A stretch of 64,000 bases of DNA from Vespula vulgaris (lineage: Eukaryota > Arthropoda > Insecta > Hymenoptera > Vespidae), in contig NC_066591.1 of assembly GCF_905475345.1 (NCBI RefSeq), forward strand, positions 4,202,501 through 4,266,500, written 5' to 3'. The notes below the pieces were generated by a model that worked only from the letters and a program-made list of their open reading frames with translations, was not told where the DNA came from and made no database searches. Below, piece after piece: positions 44,561-55,251 of this stretch. The translations under genes were made by a program, and so were the position numbers. How positions within the stretch are numbered: position 1 is the stretch's first letter; each line of letters starts with the position of its first letter.

Positions 44561-47472
44561 AAATATACATGCGGAATCATTCGAAATACGGGGATCATCT
44601 CGATCGAAGAATCCTTTCGTGTTTTCGACGATCATATTTCCCTTCTTCAGTGACACCCCAAGAACGATTTTGAATCTTTCTTAATGATCGAATCGTCGTA
44701 AATTTTTTATAACATTTCCATCTCGCGATAGTAGAATCTATGATAAATAAAAAGCTAAAAAAAGATGAAAAAAAAGAACTCGAGGGTCTTACATAAACTC
44801 CGAAAACTCTTTTCGAATCGTTTCTAGGACGTCACTTAAGAAGAAAAAACGTTCGTCGACGTCTGTCATATAATTTTTGTAAATTTTAAATATCGTTAAC
44901 GACGCTCTGCGTAAGCGATCGTAAACCTTGTTCCTCGTTCGTACGCGCCTTTTTGAATAAGCGAGATCAGAAGTGCTCGGTACTCGTTGCCTCCTTTATG
45001 ATTATGACTGAATCGTTTCAACGTCGATACTTATCTAAGAAGATAGAGACAAAAATAAAATAAAATAAGATAAAATAAAATGAAATGAAATTTGCGAGAA
45101 CATTAACTTCGATAATTATATAGAAGTACGTCGATTTCACTGATTTCAATGATTTCACTGAATGTTTGTAGAAATCAAAATTTTGAACAACTTTTTCTTA
45201 TACATATAATCCGCCCGCTCGCTGTTAACTTCCAAAATAATCGATGAAAATATTTTTGTTATATTTACTTTGATGTGTGTTGAAATCTCTCAAAATCTCT
45301 TACAAATTAATCACTTTCCTCGCTTTGGTGTAAGATAGTAGATATCATTTCGCGATTTATAAATCGAGAAACGCTGAATATAATCATGTCCGTAGATAAG
45401 CCTAACCCAAAACTAAGCGACATCCAATTCAGGTCAAAGTAAAAATTGTAAAAAATACTTTCATGAATATCTCGGAAATTAAAGCTAGGCAGTGGTTATA
45501 TATAATGTGTGTGTGTGTGCGCGCACGTGTGTCTGCGCGTGCGTATGTAAGAAAAATATTGTTCAGAATCATGCCCCAACAATGTATACAAAAATCATCA
45601 AAATCAGTGAGATAAACATACTTCTATATAATTTTATCTTAAATCTATATGCGTACTGTCGATCAATGACCGACAAATCAGCTCGACGAATTTAACAAAA
45701 TTAGGCGACCAAACTCAGCAATTCGAATTTGTCAATATCGAAAACAGTCAAACGAAATTAATATCGACAAGATTGTTATGATAATGTTGTTACCTTCAAA
45801 AAAAAAAAAGAAAGAAAAGAAAAGAAAAGAAATATCGGTTGCATCCTTTATTACAATAACATCGTACAAAAGAAATATTCAAAAAATTGTTTAAAGTTAT
45901 TAAAAAGTATGAATCACTCCTTGACACTATTGCTAGGAGTGGTTCTTCACTTCCGTTCTATCGTGAAAGTGACCTAAAGAAAATATTTTGAGGATTTTGT
46001 TACAAGGAAGGAAGTAAAATAATTTGTTCAATTTTATATCAACTAGCTGAAATTGCTTAAGAGGACTCTTTACGCCCTTTGAGGGCTACTATTTCAAGAA
46101 AATTGCTTCCAGTAAGAACCCGTCCATTTGATTCAATGTATTTCATTGCTCAACGCGTTCGACTAAACCGACAGTGCGCAATGTAGATTAATTTCTATCG
46201 TTCTCTTCGTCGATATATTTAAGAAGTGAAAAGAAACAGACGAAAAAAGAAAAAAAAATAAGAAAAGAAAGTGATCATGCAAATCGTGAGGGAGACAAGT
46301 CGTACGAGCTCTTTAAAATTTCATTTCACCTCACTCTCTTCACCTTTTTCTACTCTAGAGTATTACTTCGAAACAAAGAAGAGTAAAAAAAGAAAGGGAA
46401 AAAAAATGAAGACGAAGAAGAAGAGAAAAAAAAACAGAAAAATATTAAAGAAATGAAAGAAATTCTTGACAGCGTATCGTTCGATCACCTTTTGTTGAAA
46501 ACAAAATATTAAAATACACTTTTGGGTGATACCAACATTGCGGAGCGTGGATCGATGTAATCATTAATGATCGCTAAAAAGAAATTCGTTTTAGTTTAAG
46601 ACGACTCGAATTTTTCGTGGTTGGCTGACCTACGCGTAATTTTCTTTCCATTAACTCGTTTTTTTGTGTATACAATCCTGCGAGGATATTTCGTTGTTCG
46701 AAAAAAAAATAAATAAATAACTCCGAAGGATCATCAAGTTAATTTTAAAAGATAAATTTGCGTCGATATCGAATAAGATGTTAGAGTTACGAAACTATTC
46801 TATTGACCGTAAGTTAAGATATATCAAAGTGATCGATTTCTCAGGTCTGCCACTCACGAATACGCATTAAAAAAAAAAAAGATATAATGAAAAAAAAAAG
46901 AAAGAAAAAAGAAAACACCCGCATACACCTAAAGACACATTCCTGTTTGTTGTAAATTTTTAGATATTAATATGTAAATCTGCAAATAAAAAATAGGCGT
47001 ACTCAAAGTTCGACGTGAATGCTCGCTTCACAGATTATGCGGCTCACTATCGATAAGGGTAAAGAAAAAGAAAAAAAGATAAATAGCAATCGAATATTTT
47101 CAATTTCTCATTTTTCTCCTTAACACGTATTATTTCCTTTTGAATACTGAAAAAGAAAATGTATATGCATAAGAACTTTTTCACTAACAGGTAAGTTTAA
47201 TTCATAGTTTATTTGTATAAACTGCTTTACTCATTATTTACAAACTTATTAAAAGAATCGAATGGAATATAGAAATGCAAACGATTATTATCAAAGATCG
47301 TGTTCGAATAAAACGATTTATTTTGAAAAATTTAACGCTATCCCACAGTTGAAACTATTAATTTAACAAAATTGATCTCTAAGCACAATTCACCAAAATC
47401 AATCAATTTGCGGTTTATTATATCAAACAAATTTTAAATCCGTATCAATGTTCCATGTAATAAAAGTTTGGT

Positions 47473-47488
47473 GGCCCTAAAAAGGGCC
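47473..47488 (-). terminator. Histone 3' stem-loop of H2B
   Basis: On the minus strand, GGCCCTTTTTAGGGCC: a 6-bp stem and 4-nt loop starting 28 nt past the stop. This is the SLBP-bound processing signal of replication-dependent histone mRNAs. Confidence 0.97.
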
Positions 47489-47515
47489 GGTTTATAATTC
47501 CACCATATCAATCAC

Positions 47516-47887
47516 TTATTTGGAGCTAGTGTATTTAGTCACAGCTTTGGTACCTTCACTTACAGCGTGTTTTGCAAGTTCACCAGGTAGTAACAAACGC
47601 ACTGCAGTTTGAATTTCCCGAGAAGTAATCGTCGAACGTTTGTTGTAATGAGCTAATCTCGATGCTTCCGCGGCAATTCGTTCGAAAACATCGTTGACGA
47701 AACTGTTCATAATACTCATAGCTTTACTGGAGATTCCAGTATCCGGATGTACTTGTTTGAGTACTTTGTAGATGTAAATAGCGTAACTTTCCTTCCTCTT
47801 ACGCTTCTTCTTTTTATCAGATTTACTGATATTCTTCTGAGCTTTACCAGCTTTTTTAACAGCTTTACCACTAGCTTTAGGCGGCAT
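47516..47887 (-). CDS. H2B: Histone H2B
   Basis: Core histone, one of the two partners in the H2A-H2B dimer of the nucleosome. The 123-residue product has a basic Lys/Ala N-tail (MPPKASGKAVKKAGKAQKN), KKKKRKRKESY, the histone fold from about residue 35, and the C-terminal AVTKYTSSK whose Lys is the ubiquitylation site in the family. It is intronless and starts at the conserved MPPK. It is divergently paired with the unusual H2A, with 277 bp between start codons. The protein is identical to the two other H2B copies in the window, while many synonymous codons differ from that pair. Confidence 0.98.
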   Translation of the reverse strand: MPPKASGKAVKKAGKAQKNISKSDKKKKRKRKESYAIYIYKVLKQVHPDTGISSKAMSIMNSFVNDVFERIAAEASRLAHYNKRSTITSREIQTAVRLLLPGELAKHAVSEGTKAVTKYTSSK

Positions 47888-48164
47888 AGTAAATAACTAT
47901 TTAAAGTTACCGTCAAATACAACAGCACTACACGAAACCAAAACGCTGAATGATGTTTGTGGAATACAGCGTTCCTTATATATAATAAGCCAAGAGTGGG
48001 GCTGCGCCAATCGCATTAAAGAGGGGATTACGCTCGAACGTCATTGGTCGGACGAATGCTACAAGTTATTATATATATACGAAACTCTCTATTCCAAACC
48101 ATTATTCTATTGGCGTTCGTAGTTTGAACTTCTGACGTTTCGCGTAACTTTTAATATCATCAAA
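47888..48164. promoter_or_regulatory. Divergent H2B/H2A promoter
   Basis: Shared 277-bp region. TATA-like elements face each way: TTATATATA on the minus strand at 47977-47985 for H2B and TATATATA near 48069-48080 for H2A. GCCAATCG and the ATTGG of cattggtcgg between them look like CCAAT boxes. Confidence 0.75.
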
Positions 48165-48545
48165 ATGTCTGGACGAGGCAGTGATAGTAAATCGAAAGGG
48201 AAGATTACTATTAAATCGCGATCTCTCCGAGCTGGTTTACAATTTCCTGTTGGTCGTATCCATCGCCTTTTAAGGAAAGGCAACTATGCCGAACGAGTAG
48301 GTGCTGGTGCACCCGTATATCTCGCTGCAGTATTAGAATATCTAGCTGCTGAAGTTTTAGAATTGACTGGAAATGCAGCGCGTGATAATAAAAAAACCAG
48401 AATAGTACCGAGGCATGTACAACTTGCCATACGTCACGATGAAGAATTAAATAAAGTACTATCTGGTGTAACTATTGCTCAAGGCGGTGTATTGCCGAAT
48501 ATTCAAAGTGTTTTATTACCCAAAAAGACAGAGAAGAAAGCATAA
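48165..48545 (+). CDS. H2A: Divergent histone H2A (variant-like)
   Basis: H2A-family core histone of 126 residues, two longer than the canonical copy at 54838. The fold and docking domain are kept (AGLQFPVGRIHRLLRKGNY; GVTIAQGGVLPNIQ), and the acidic-patch residues are present (LEYLAAEVLE; DEELN). The N-tail is unusual: SGRGSDSKSKGKITIKSRSL instead of SGRGKGGKVKGKAKSRSN. Other changes are VMEYL to VLEYL, ELAGN to ELTGN, RIIPRHLQ to RIVPRHVQ, RNDEE to RHDEE, NKLL to NKVL and IQAVLL to IQSVLL. It is not H2A.Z, H2A.X (no SQ tail) or macroH2A. It has a histone stem-loop, so it is built as a replication-dependent gene. Whether it is a germline or embryonic form or a drifting copy cannot be told. 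Confidence 0.95.
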   Translation: MSGRGSDSKSKGKITIKSRSLRAGLQFPVGRIHRLLRKGNYAERVGAGAPVYLAAVLEYLAAEVLELTGNAARDNKKTRIVPRHVQLAIRHDEELNKVLSGVTIAQGGVLPNIQSVLLPKKTEKKA

Positions 48546-48565
48546 TTTATTATGCGATTTTAAAC

Positions 48566-48581
48566 GGCCCTTTTTAGGGCC
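48566..48581 (+). terminator. Histone 3' stem-loop of divergent H2A
   Basis: GGCCCTTTTTAGGGCC, perfect 6-bp stem, 21 nt past the stop codon. It supports S-phase type mRNA processing for the unusual H2A. Confidence 0.96.
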
Positions 48582-50157
48582 AAAACAAACTCATATGATT
48601 AAGGGTTTTCTTGAATTTCACATCGATAGTAAGATTTGACTTTTTCACTGAAATATTAAATTAACTAATACAGATAATGGATTTCAATTTCAATACGAAC
48701 AATTTAATACTAAAAATATTTTGCGATGTTCAATAACTAAAATATAACAAAATTATTAATTAATCAATAGTGCGTAATTTTGTCTTAAATATCAATACAT
48801 TTTTATTTATAAAATGAACAACGGTAATAATAATTTATAAGTCTACAAAGTACAGTTTTGGTTAGAAATGTCATTGGATAGCCAAAATATTATTTTTAAG
48901 TTACGATTTTGCATTCATTGGATAATTAATTTATAAGTATTTAAGAATAATATTCCACACCATAACTGTATTCCATAAGCAAGACTCGATCGAATACACT
49001 TTTTATAGATGTTTAGTCGACTATTCGAAAAACGATTCGACGAAGATAAATAAAGATGATCTTGATGAACTTTTTTATTCGATTTCCATGGCAAAAAATT
49101 AAATCTATTTCGTACAAACGTCATTTGATATTATTCGACAATGGAACTCAGAAATCGTCGACAACTAGATGATATAACTCTTTCTCAGATATATAAGATC
49201 TTTTTATAATACAGACTTCAATTTTATCAAGATTCAATCACTGAAAAAGTTCAGAATCAACATCAGATAGTTTTGCTATCTTGTGAACAAGGTACACGAG
49301 ATTTCCAGGTTGCAGCAAAGATAGAGCGATATCAGAAAAAGTTGGTTGAGTCTAAAAATGCGTAACGATAACATAATAGACGAAAATTGATGCTGGGGAG
49401 GTACAACAGAACTCCCACTTCAACAGTGTTTAATTGTGTAATGAAGTCAGTTATTATGTTAAAACAGAGTGGAAATTAGAGATTAGAGTTTAATTTAATT
49501 AAATTTTGAAGATACGAGTTTTGATTTGTACAGAAAGATCGTGTACAAGTTTACTCTCCATATTTCAATTTATTCGACCTTCTTGCAAAGATGAATAAGA
49601 TAATTAGATGAGGATTATCTGTTAAATTCTTTCCAATCCTTAACCATTGAATTGTTGATAATGGAAGCTTTTCGGTGACAAGCATGTTTACTCAATATGG
49701 TCATCAATCTCGTTGCAATTTGATGATGTTACTTTTTAATTCGATCTTCCTCCCTAACAAATGATAGTGGTTTTAGTTTATAATTCTCATAAAGATTTGA
49801 TCTCTGGAGGTGATCGTATATATTAGCACAGCTATCAAATATTTCAATTAATCAAATACAAATTGATCGATCATTCTACAATTTGTATACATGAACCCTA
49901 TTGTTGAGGATCGATGATTGATTCATAGTTGTCATGTGCAGTCTAACGAAGGTATTAATTTGGTAGTGATTGTAGGATTATGTGATGACAGAGTATATAA
50001 TGCCTGCTTTACTGTTGTCATTATTCTAGAATGTGTAGCATGTGTTCTAATCATCTCCAATGATAAAAGAAAATCTGTTTCATATTAGCTCATTCTAATA
50101 AAAACTTTTAAAGTGAGAACGAAAGCTAGGAGCAGTGATTCGCAAACAGTGCACCAC
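48582..50157. other. Intergenic spacer with RT relic
   Basis: AT-rich. It contains a reverse transcriptase C-terminal fragment at 48915-49124 and otherwise no recognised feature. By analogy with the mirror side at 54.8 kb, an H2A gene on the minus strand would be expected in the right part of this spacer, but none is found. Confidence 0.7.
48915..49124 (-). pseudogene. Non-LTR retrotransposon reverse transcriptase fragment
   Basis: The minus-strand translation includes LNIYKKCIRSSLAYGIQLW, the typical end of the RT domain of Jockey-type LINEs (lYk.iirp.lxYGiqlWG). This is followed by a segment resembling the next few residues of the family and ending LIIQ. Only about 70 codons survive and no other LINE domains are seen. 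Confidence 0.7.
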
Positions 50158-50365
50158 ACAGCGATATCGTATTTATAAAGTTTCTTGTAGATGAAAATGG
50201 ACCAATGGAATCGCTCGAAAGGTTCTTGGGCTTCTGCAGCGCTCCTATTGGTAGAGAACGGAGTAACGAGAGACTACATAATGGTAGACTAACCTTTCAT
50301 CTGGTTATTATTCACCAAGTTATACGTGATATCCAATCTTTTGCGATATTCAAAAATTTGTAGTC
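50158..50365. promoter_or_regulatory. H2B(+) promoter and relic of a divergent H2A promoter
   Basis: Nearly identical, inverted, to 54554-54768, which is the H2B/H2A divergent promoter. The minus-strand TATAAATACGAT at about 50166-50177 matches the H2A TATA of the right copy (54742 onwards), but no H2A gene follows it. CCAATGG near 50200, a CCTATTGG near 50247 and the H2B leader just before the ATG are also shared. Confidence 0.8.
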
Positions 50366-50737
50366 ATGCCGCCTAAAGCTAGTGGTAAGGCTGTTAAAAA
50401 AGCTGGTAAAGCTCAGAAGAACATCAGCAAGTCTGATAAAAAAAAGAAGCGTAAGAGGAAGGAAAGTTACGCTATTTACATTTACAAAGTACTTAAACAA
50501 GTACATCCGGATACTGGAATCTCCAGTAAAGCTATGAGCATTATGAACAGTTTCGTCAACGATGTTTTTGAACGAATTGCCGCGGAAGCATCGAGATTAG
50601 CTCATTACAACAAACGTTCGACGATTACTTCTCGGGAAATTCAAACTGCAGTGCGTTTGTTGCTACCTGGCGAGCTCGCAAAACACGCTGTTAGCGAAGG
50701 TACTAAAGCTGTGACCAAATACACTAGCTCAAAATAA
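50366..50737 (+). CDS. H2B: Histone H2B
   Basis: Same 123-residue protein as the other two H2B copies: basic N-tail MPPKASGKAVKK, basic KKKKRKRKESY, alpha-1 SYAIYIYKVLKQVHPDTGIS, central helix with NSFVNDVFERIA, and C-terminal helix ending KYTSSK. Intronless. At the DNA level it is nearly identical to the inverted copy at 54182-54553, and flanks on both sides are shared too. It is the left outer gene of a histone palindrome and lacks the divergent H2A partner that the other two H2B genes have. Confidence 0.98.
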   Translation: MPPKASGKAVKKAGKAQKNISKSDKKKKRKRKESYAIYIYKVLKQVHPDTGISSKAMSIMNSFVNDVFERIAAEASRLAHYNKRSTITSREIQTAVRLLLPGELAKHAVSEGTKAVTKYTSSK

Positions 50738-50764
50738 ATGATTGATATGGTGGAATTGTAAACC

Positions 50765-50780
50765 GGCCCTTTTTAGGGCC
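50765..50780 (+). terminator. Histone 3' stem-loop of H2B(+)
   Basis: GGCCCTTTTTAGGGCC, 27 nt past the stop. The downstream ACCAATAATT-TTTTACGTTGAACAT is shared with the inverted H2B copy. Confidence 0.97.
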
Positions 50781-51939
50781 ACCAATAATTTTTTACGTTG
50801 AACATATTCTTCTATGGAAATATTCAAATTTTTATTTTCTTATTATTTTCTTCGTGTATAACTATCATCTTCGTAATTTATATCATCTCCATATATTTTT
50901 TGTGTATAAAAATTATATGCATATAATTTTTCGAATTCATCTTTTATACCCAACTGTACATTAATAGTTAGGTATGTTCACAAAATATTTGATCTTGATA
51001 ATTTTGCCAAATCTATCTCAATAAAATGTAATATTTAAATTGATCGAATGACCACCACTCGATTTTTGCAATTTTCTTATCTCTGCTTTTATTTTCTTGT
51101 CTAAAAAATATCGACTGGAACAACGTCAGTGCTTACACATGTATCGATAAAAGAATCGAGTTGTTCGACTATCGTCATATTCCGGTATATAGCAATGGTG
51201 ACTAATTTACTTTTTTACTGCTTGTGGCATACGGTTTCTAACGGCAAAACCGAATAATAAAAATTGCCGAATCATTAATTTTAACATATTCGATTAATGA
51301 TACTATCATACGGATATATACATATTGTTAAACGTACAGCACTATAGAAGACAGTATATCAATTAAGAAAAAAACAGCTTCGGTATCGTATACACAATCA
51401 TTAACCATTCAAGAATCTATACACTTGTTTATTATTCTTTTTGATCTTATCTTGCTTTCTCACTTTATGTCGATATAAAATGAATGAAACGTAAAGAGAA
51501 TACTAAATTATTTTTTCTAACCTTAAAAGTTTTCAATCCAAAAATTAAAAAATATCAAACATTAATTACGATTGAAATAATTTATTTTATTTTAATAAGA
51601 TATTTTATTGTAAATATAAATACAGTGGATGATGAATATATAATTACATATTATGAAAGTAGTTTGATGAAAAGAAAAAGTGAATTACAACTACAAAATT
51701 TAATACATTTATTTCACTTATTCTTGCCACGTACAATGTGCAAAAGAATATATTTTAATTCCTATAATTTGTGATGAAATAAAAACTAAACCAATTTATT
51801 AGATATCAACTAAATGTAATAATAGATGTAATGACAAATGTAATTGAATCTTATATTGCATAGGTTAAAATTTAATAACTTATTTAAAAATGTAATTACT
51901 AACATCAGAAGAGTTCCAATTCGTTAAAGAAAATGTTGT
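50781..51939. other. Spacer between H2B(+) and H4(-)
   Basis: AT-rich. Its right part (about 51560-51935) is recognisably homologous, inverted, to the spacer right of H4(+) (from 53373), for example around TTAAATTTTAACCTATGCAA. No gene. Confidence 0.7.
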
Positions 51940-51955
51940 GGCCCTGAAAAGGGCC
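51940..51955 (-). terminator. Histone 3' stem-loop of H4(-)
   Basis: Minus strand GGCCCTTTTCAGGGCC, 47 nt past the stop, followed by an ACAACATT box conserved with H4(+). Confidence 0.97.
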
Positions 51956-52002
51956 GTTTTCCGATCAGAAGATAATTGAAGGATCTACATCTATGGCGGT
52001 TT

Positions 52003-52620
<618 letters not shown>

Positions 52621-52789
52621 AATAAATGCATTCTGCAACATATTGTTTTTTCATATTATTATAAATCTACTCTTTTTATTATTGCTCAAATATTATTTCT
52701 ATAATCTACTATTACATCATTATTATATATTATATTATACTATCATTAAGTATAAGTTTGTACTACGGAGAAGTAATAGTGAAATATTT

Positions 52790-53316
<527 letters not shown>

Positions 53317-53356
53317 AAACCGCCATAGATGCTTGTCATTTTTTGATTTTAAACAC

Positions 53357-53372
53357 GGCCCTTTTCAGGGCC
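53357..53372 (+). terminator. Histone 3' stem-loop of H4(+)
   Basis: GGCCCTTTTCAGGGCC, 40 nt past the stop, followed by ACAACATT as at H4(-). Confidence 0.97.
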
Positions 53373-54138
53373 ACAACATTCTTTTTAACGAAATGGAATT
53401 TCTCTGATACATTAATAATTACATTAAGTAAATTTTTAAATTTTGACCTATGCGATATAAAATTAAATTATATTTATTATAACATTTTAGTTAAGTACAG
53501 TTTTTATTTTATTTCAAATTACAAGTCAATCAAACACATTCTTTTTTGCATCCTACGTGCAATAGTGTTCAATTGAAATTGTATCTATATATATATATAA
53601 TTATACTTTTGTGATATTTAATTGATATATTCATCTGTTTCATTTATATTTACTTTTTTTATTAGAAAAAGTAAATTATTTCGTGCAAATATAGGATTTC
53701 AAGATAGGTATACTGTTCTAGTCGACGTTCTTCTATATTTTGCTGCAGGAAGTAGAATACTTTTTGTTTATTTTATTGAATTTATAACAATCAATTCATT
53801 TATCATGGGAAGTAATGATTAGCACGTTTCAGAAGTGAAACATGTTACTATTTGCAAACAAAATCGGAATATGTTTATGTGATTGATTACAGAACGTGTT
53901 ATTTTTCGAAATCAAAAAATATTTATTATCACTATAAATGAAAACATTATTTTCTGAAACATACCGCTTTTCATGATAATGAAGTCCAAAGTATTAGTCT
54001 TCGTAAGACAAATGGAATATGATACTATTTTTCATAATAATGTTGAAAGATGATATGTATATAGGAAATAATAATAACCTAAATAAAAACAAATATTACT
54101 ATACAAAAAGAACATGTTCAACGTAAAGAATTATTGGT
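53373..54138. other. Spacer between H4(+) and H2B(-)
   Basis: AT-rich. The first few hundred bases are the decayed mirror of 51560-51935. No gene recognised. Confidence 0.7.
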
Positions 54139-54154
54139 GGCCCTAAAAAGGGCC
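54139..54154 (-). terminator. Histone 3' stem-loop of H2B(-)
   Basis: Minus strand GGCCCTTTTTAGGGCC, 27 nt past the stop, with flanks shared with the H2B(+) copy. Confidence 0.97.
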
Positions 54155-54181
54155 GGTTTACAATTCCACCATATCAATCAT

Positions 54182-54553
54182 TTATTTTGAGCTAGTGTAT
54201 TTGGTCACAGCTTTAGTACCCTCGCTAACAGCGTGTTTTGCGAGCTCGCCAGGTAGCAACAAACGCACTGCAGTTTGAATTTCCCGAGAAGTAATCGTCG
54301 AACGTTTGTTGTAATGAGCTAATCTCGATGCTTCCGCGGCAATTCGTTCGAAAACATCGTTGACGAAACTGTTCATAATACTCATAGCTTTACTGGAGAT
54401 TCCAGTATCTGGATGTACTTGTTTAAGTACTTTGTAAATGTAAATAGCGTAACTTTCCTTCCTCTTACGCTTCTTTTTTTTATCAGACTTGCTGATGTTC
54501 TTCTGAGCTTTACCAGCTTTTTTAACAGCCTTACCACTAGCTTTAGGCGGCAT
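54182..54553 (-). CDS. H2B: Histone H2B
   Basis: Third H2B copy, 123 residues, identical protein, intronless, starting at MPPKASG. The DNA is nearly identical to H2B(+) at 50366-50737 in inverted orientation, including about 200 bp upstream and some 70 bp downstream. It is divergent from the canonical H2A gene, with 284 bp between start codons, the normal H2A-H2B pair arrangement. It forms the right outer gene of the palindrome. Confidence 0.98.
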   Translation of the reverse strand: MPPKASGKAVKKAGKAQKNISKSDKKKKRKRKESYAIYIYKVLKQVHPDTGISSKAMSIMNSFVNDVFERIAAEASRLAHYNKRSTITSREIQTAVRLLLPGELAKHAVSEGTKAVTKYTSSK

Positions 54554-54837
54554 GACTACAAATTTTTGAATATCGCAAAAGATTGGATATCACGTATAAC
54601 TTGGTGAATAATAACCAGATGAAAGGTTAGTCTACCATTATGTAGTCTCTCGTTACTCCGTTCTCTACCAATAGGAGCGCTGCAGAAGCCCAAGAACCTT
54701 TCGAGCGATTTCATTGGTCCGTTTCCACATATGAGAAACTGTATAAATACGATACGCTCTAACACATCGTTATTTCTGAAACAGAGCCTGTAGTGTTTGT
54801 TGGGTTTTTTTTAAATTTGAATTTTTGAAGAAGTGCG
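54554..54837. promoter_or_regulatory. Divergent H2B/H2A promoter
   Basis: 284 bp shared between H2B(-) and H2A(+). TATAAATA at 54742-54749 lies about 95 bp before the H2A ATG. CCAAT-type boxes (ACCAATAGG near 54667, ATTGGTCC near 54714) lie in the middle. A TATA for H2B is not clear. Confidence 0.8.
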
Positions 54838-55212
54838 ATGTCTGGACGTGGAAAAGGTGGTAAAGTAAAGGGAAAAGCGAAATCGCGGTCGAATAGAGCT
54901 GGATTACAATTTCCAGTTGGCCGTATCCATCGTCTTTTAAGGAAAGGTAATTATGCCGAACGCGTTGGAGCCGGAGCGCCAGTTTATCTGGCAGCAGTAA
55001 TGGAATATTTAGCTGCTGAAGTTCTCGAGTTGGCCGGAAATGCTGCTCGTGATAACAAAAAAACAAGAATTATTCCGAGACATTTACAATTGGCGATTCG
55101 AAATGACGAAGAATTAAATAAATTGTTGTCTGGAGTGACTATTGCTCAAGGTGGTGTCCTGCCAAATATACAGGCAGTTTTGCTTCCAAAGAAAACGGAA
55201 AAGAAAACATAA
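54838..55212 (+). CDS. H2A: Histone H2A, canonical
   Basis: 124-residue insect-type H2A: tail MSGRGKGGKVKGKAKSRSN, fold AGLQFPVGRIHRLLRKGNY, acidic patch in VMEYLAAEVLELAGN and RNDEELN, docking segment GVTIAQGGVLPNIQAVLL, and end PKKTEKKT with the ubiquitylation Lys pair. Intronless. It forms a dimer with H2B and is divergently transcribed from H2B(-). It has a stem-loop after the stop. Compare the variant-like H2A at 48165, which differs mostly in the N-tail and around the acidic patch. Confidence 0.99.
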   Translation: MSGRGKGGKVKGKAKSRSNRAGLQFPVGRIHRLLRKGNYAERVGAGAPVYLAAVMEYLAAEVLELAGNAARDNKKTRIIPRHLQLAIRNDEELNKLLSGVTIAQGGVLPNIQAVLLPKKTEKKT

Positions 55213-55235
55213 TTAAAAATCTATGAGCTTAAAAC

Positions 55236-55251
55236 GGCCCTTTTGAGGGCC
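55236..55251 (+). terminator. Histone 3' stem-loop of canonical H2A
   Basis: GGCCCTTTTGAGGGCC, 6-bp stem with a G in the loop-closing part where the others have A or C, 24 nt past the stop. Confidence 0.95.

Larger units (their letters stand above)
38670..47472. other. Receptor 3' UTR and intergenic DNA before the histone cluster
   Basis: An early AATAAA lies at 39498-39503, but the true 3' end cannot be told. Holds (ATG)n at 40350-40392 followed by imperfect (ATT)n to 40510, (ATT)n at 42223-42293, (TA)n at 42760-42806, a foldback-type element at about 42819-43525, and a complex AT array at about 44300-44560. A Pumilio-type TGTAAATA occurs at 41521. No gene is supported. Confidence 0.65.
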
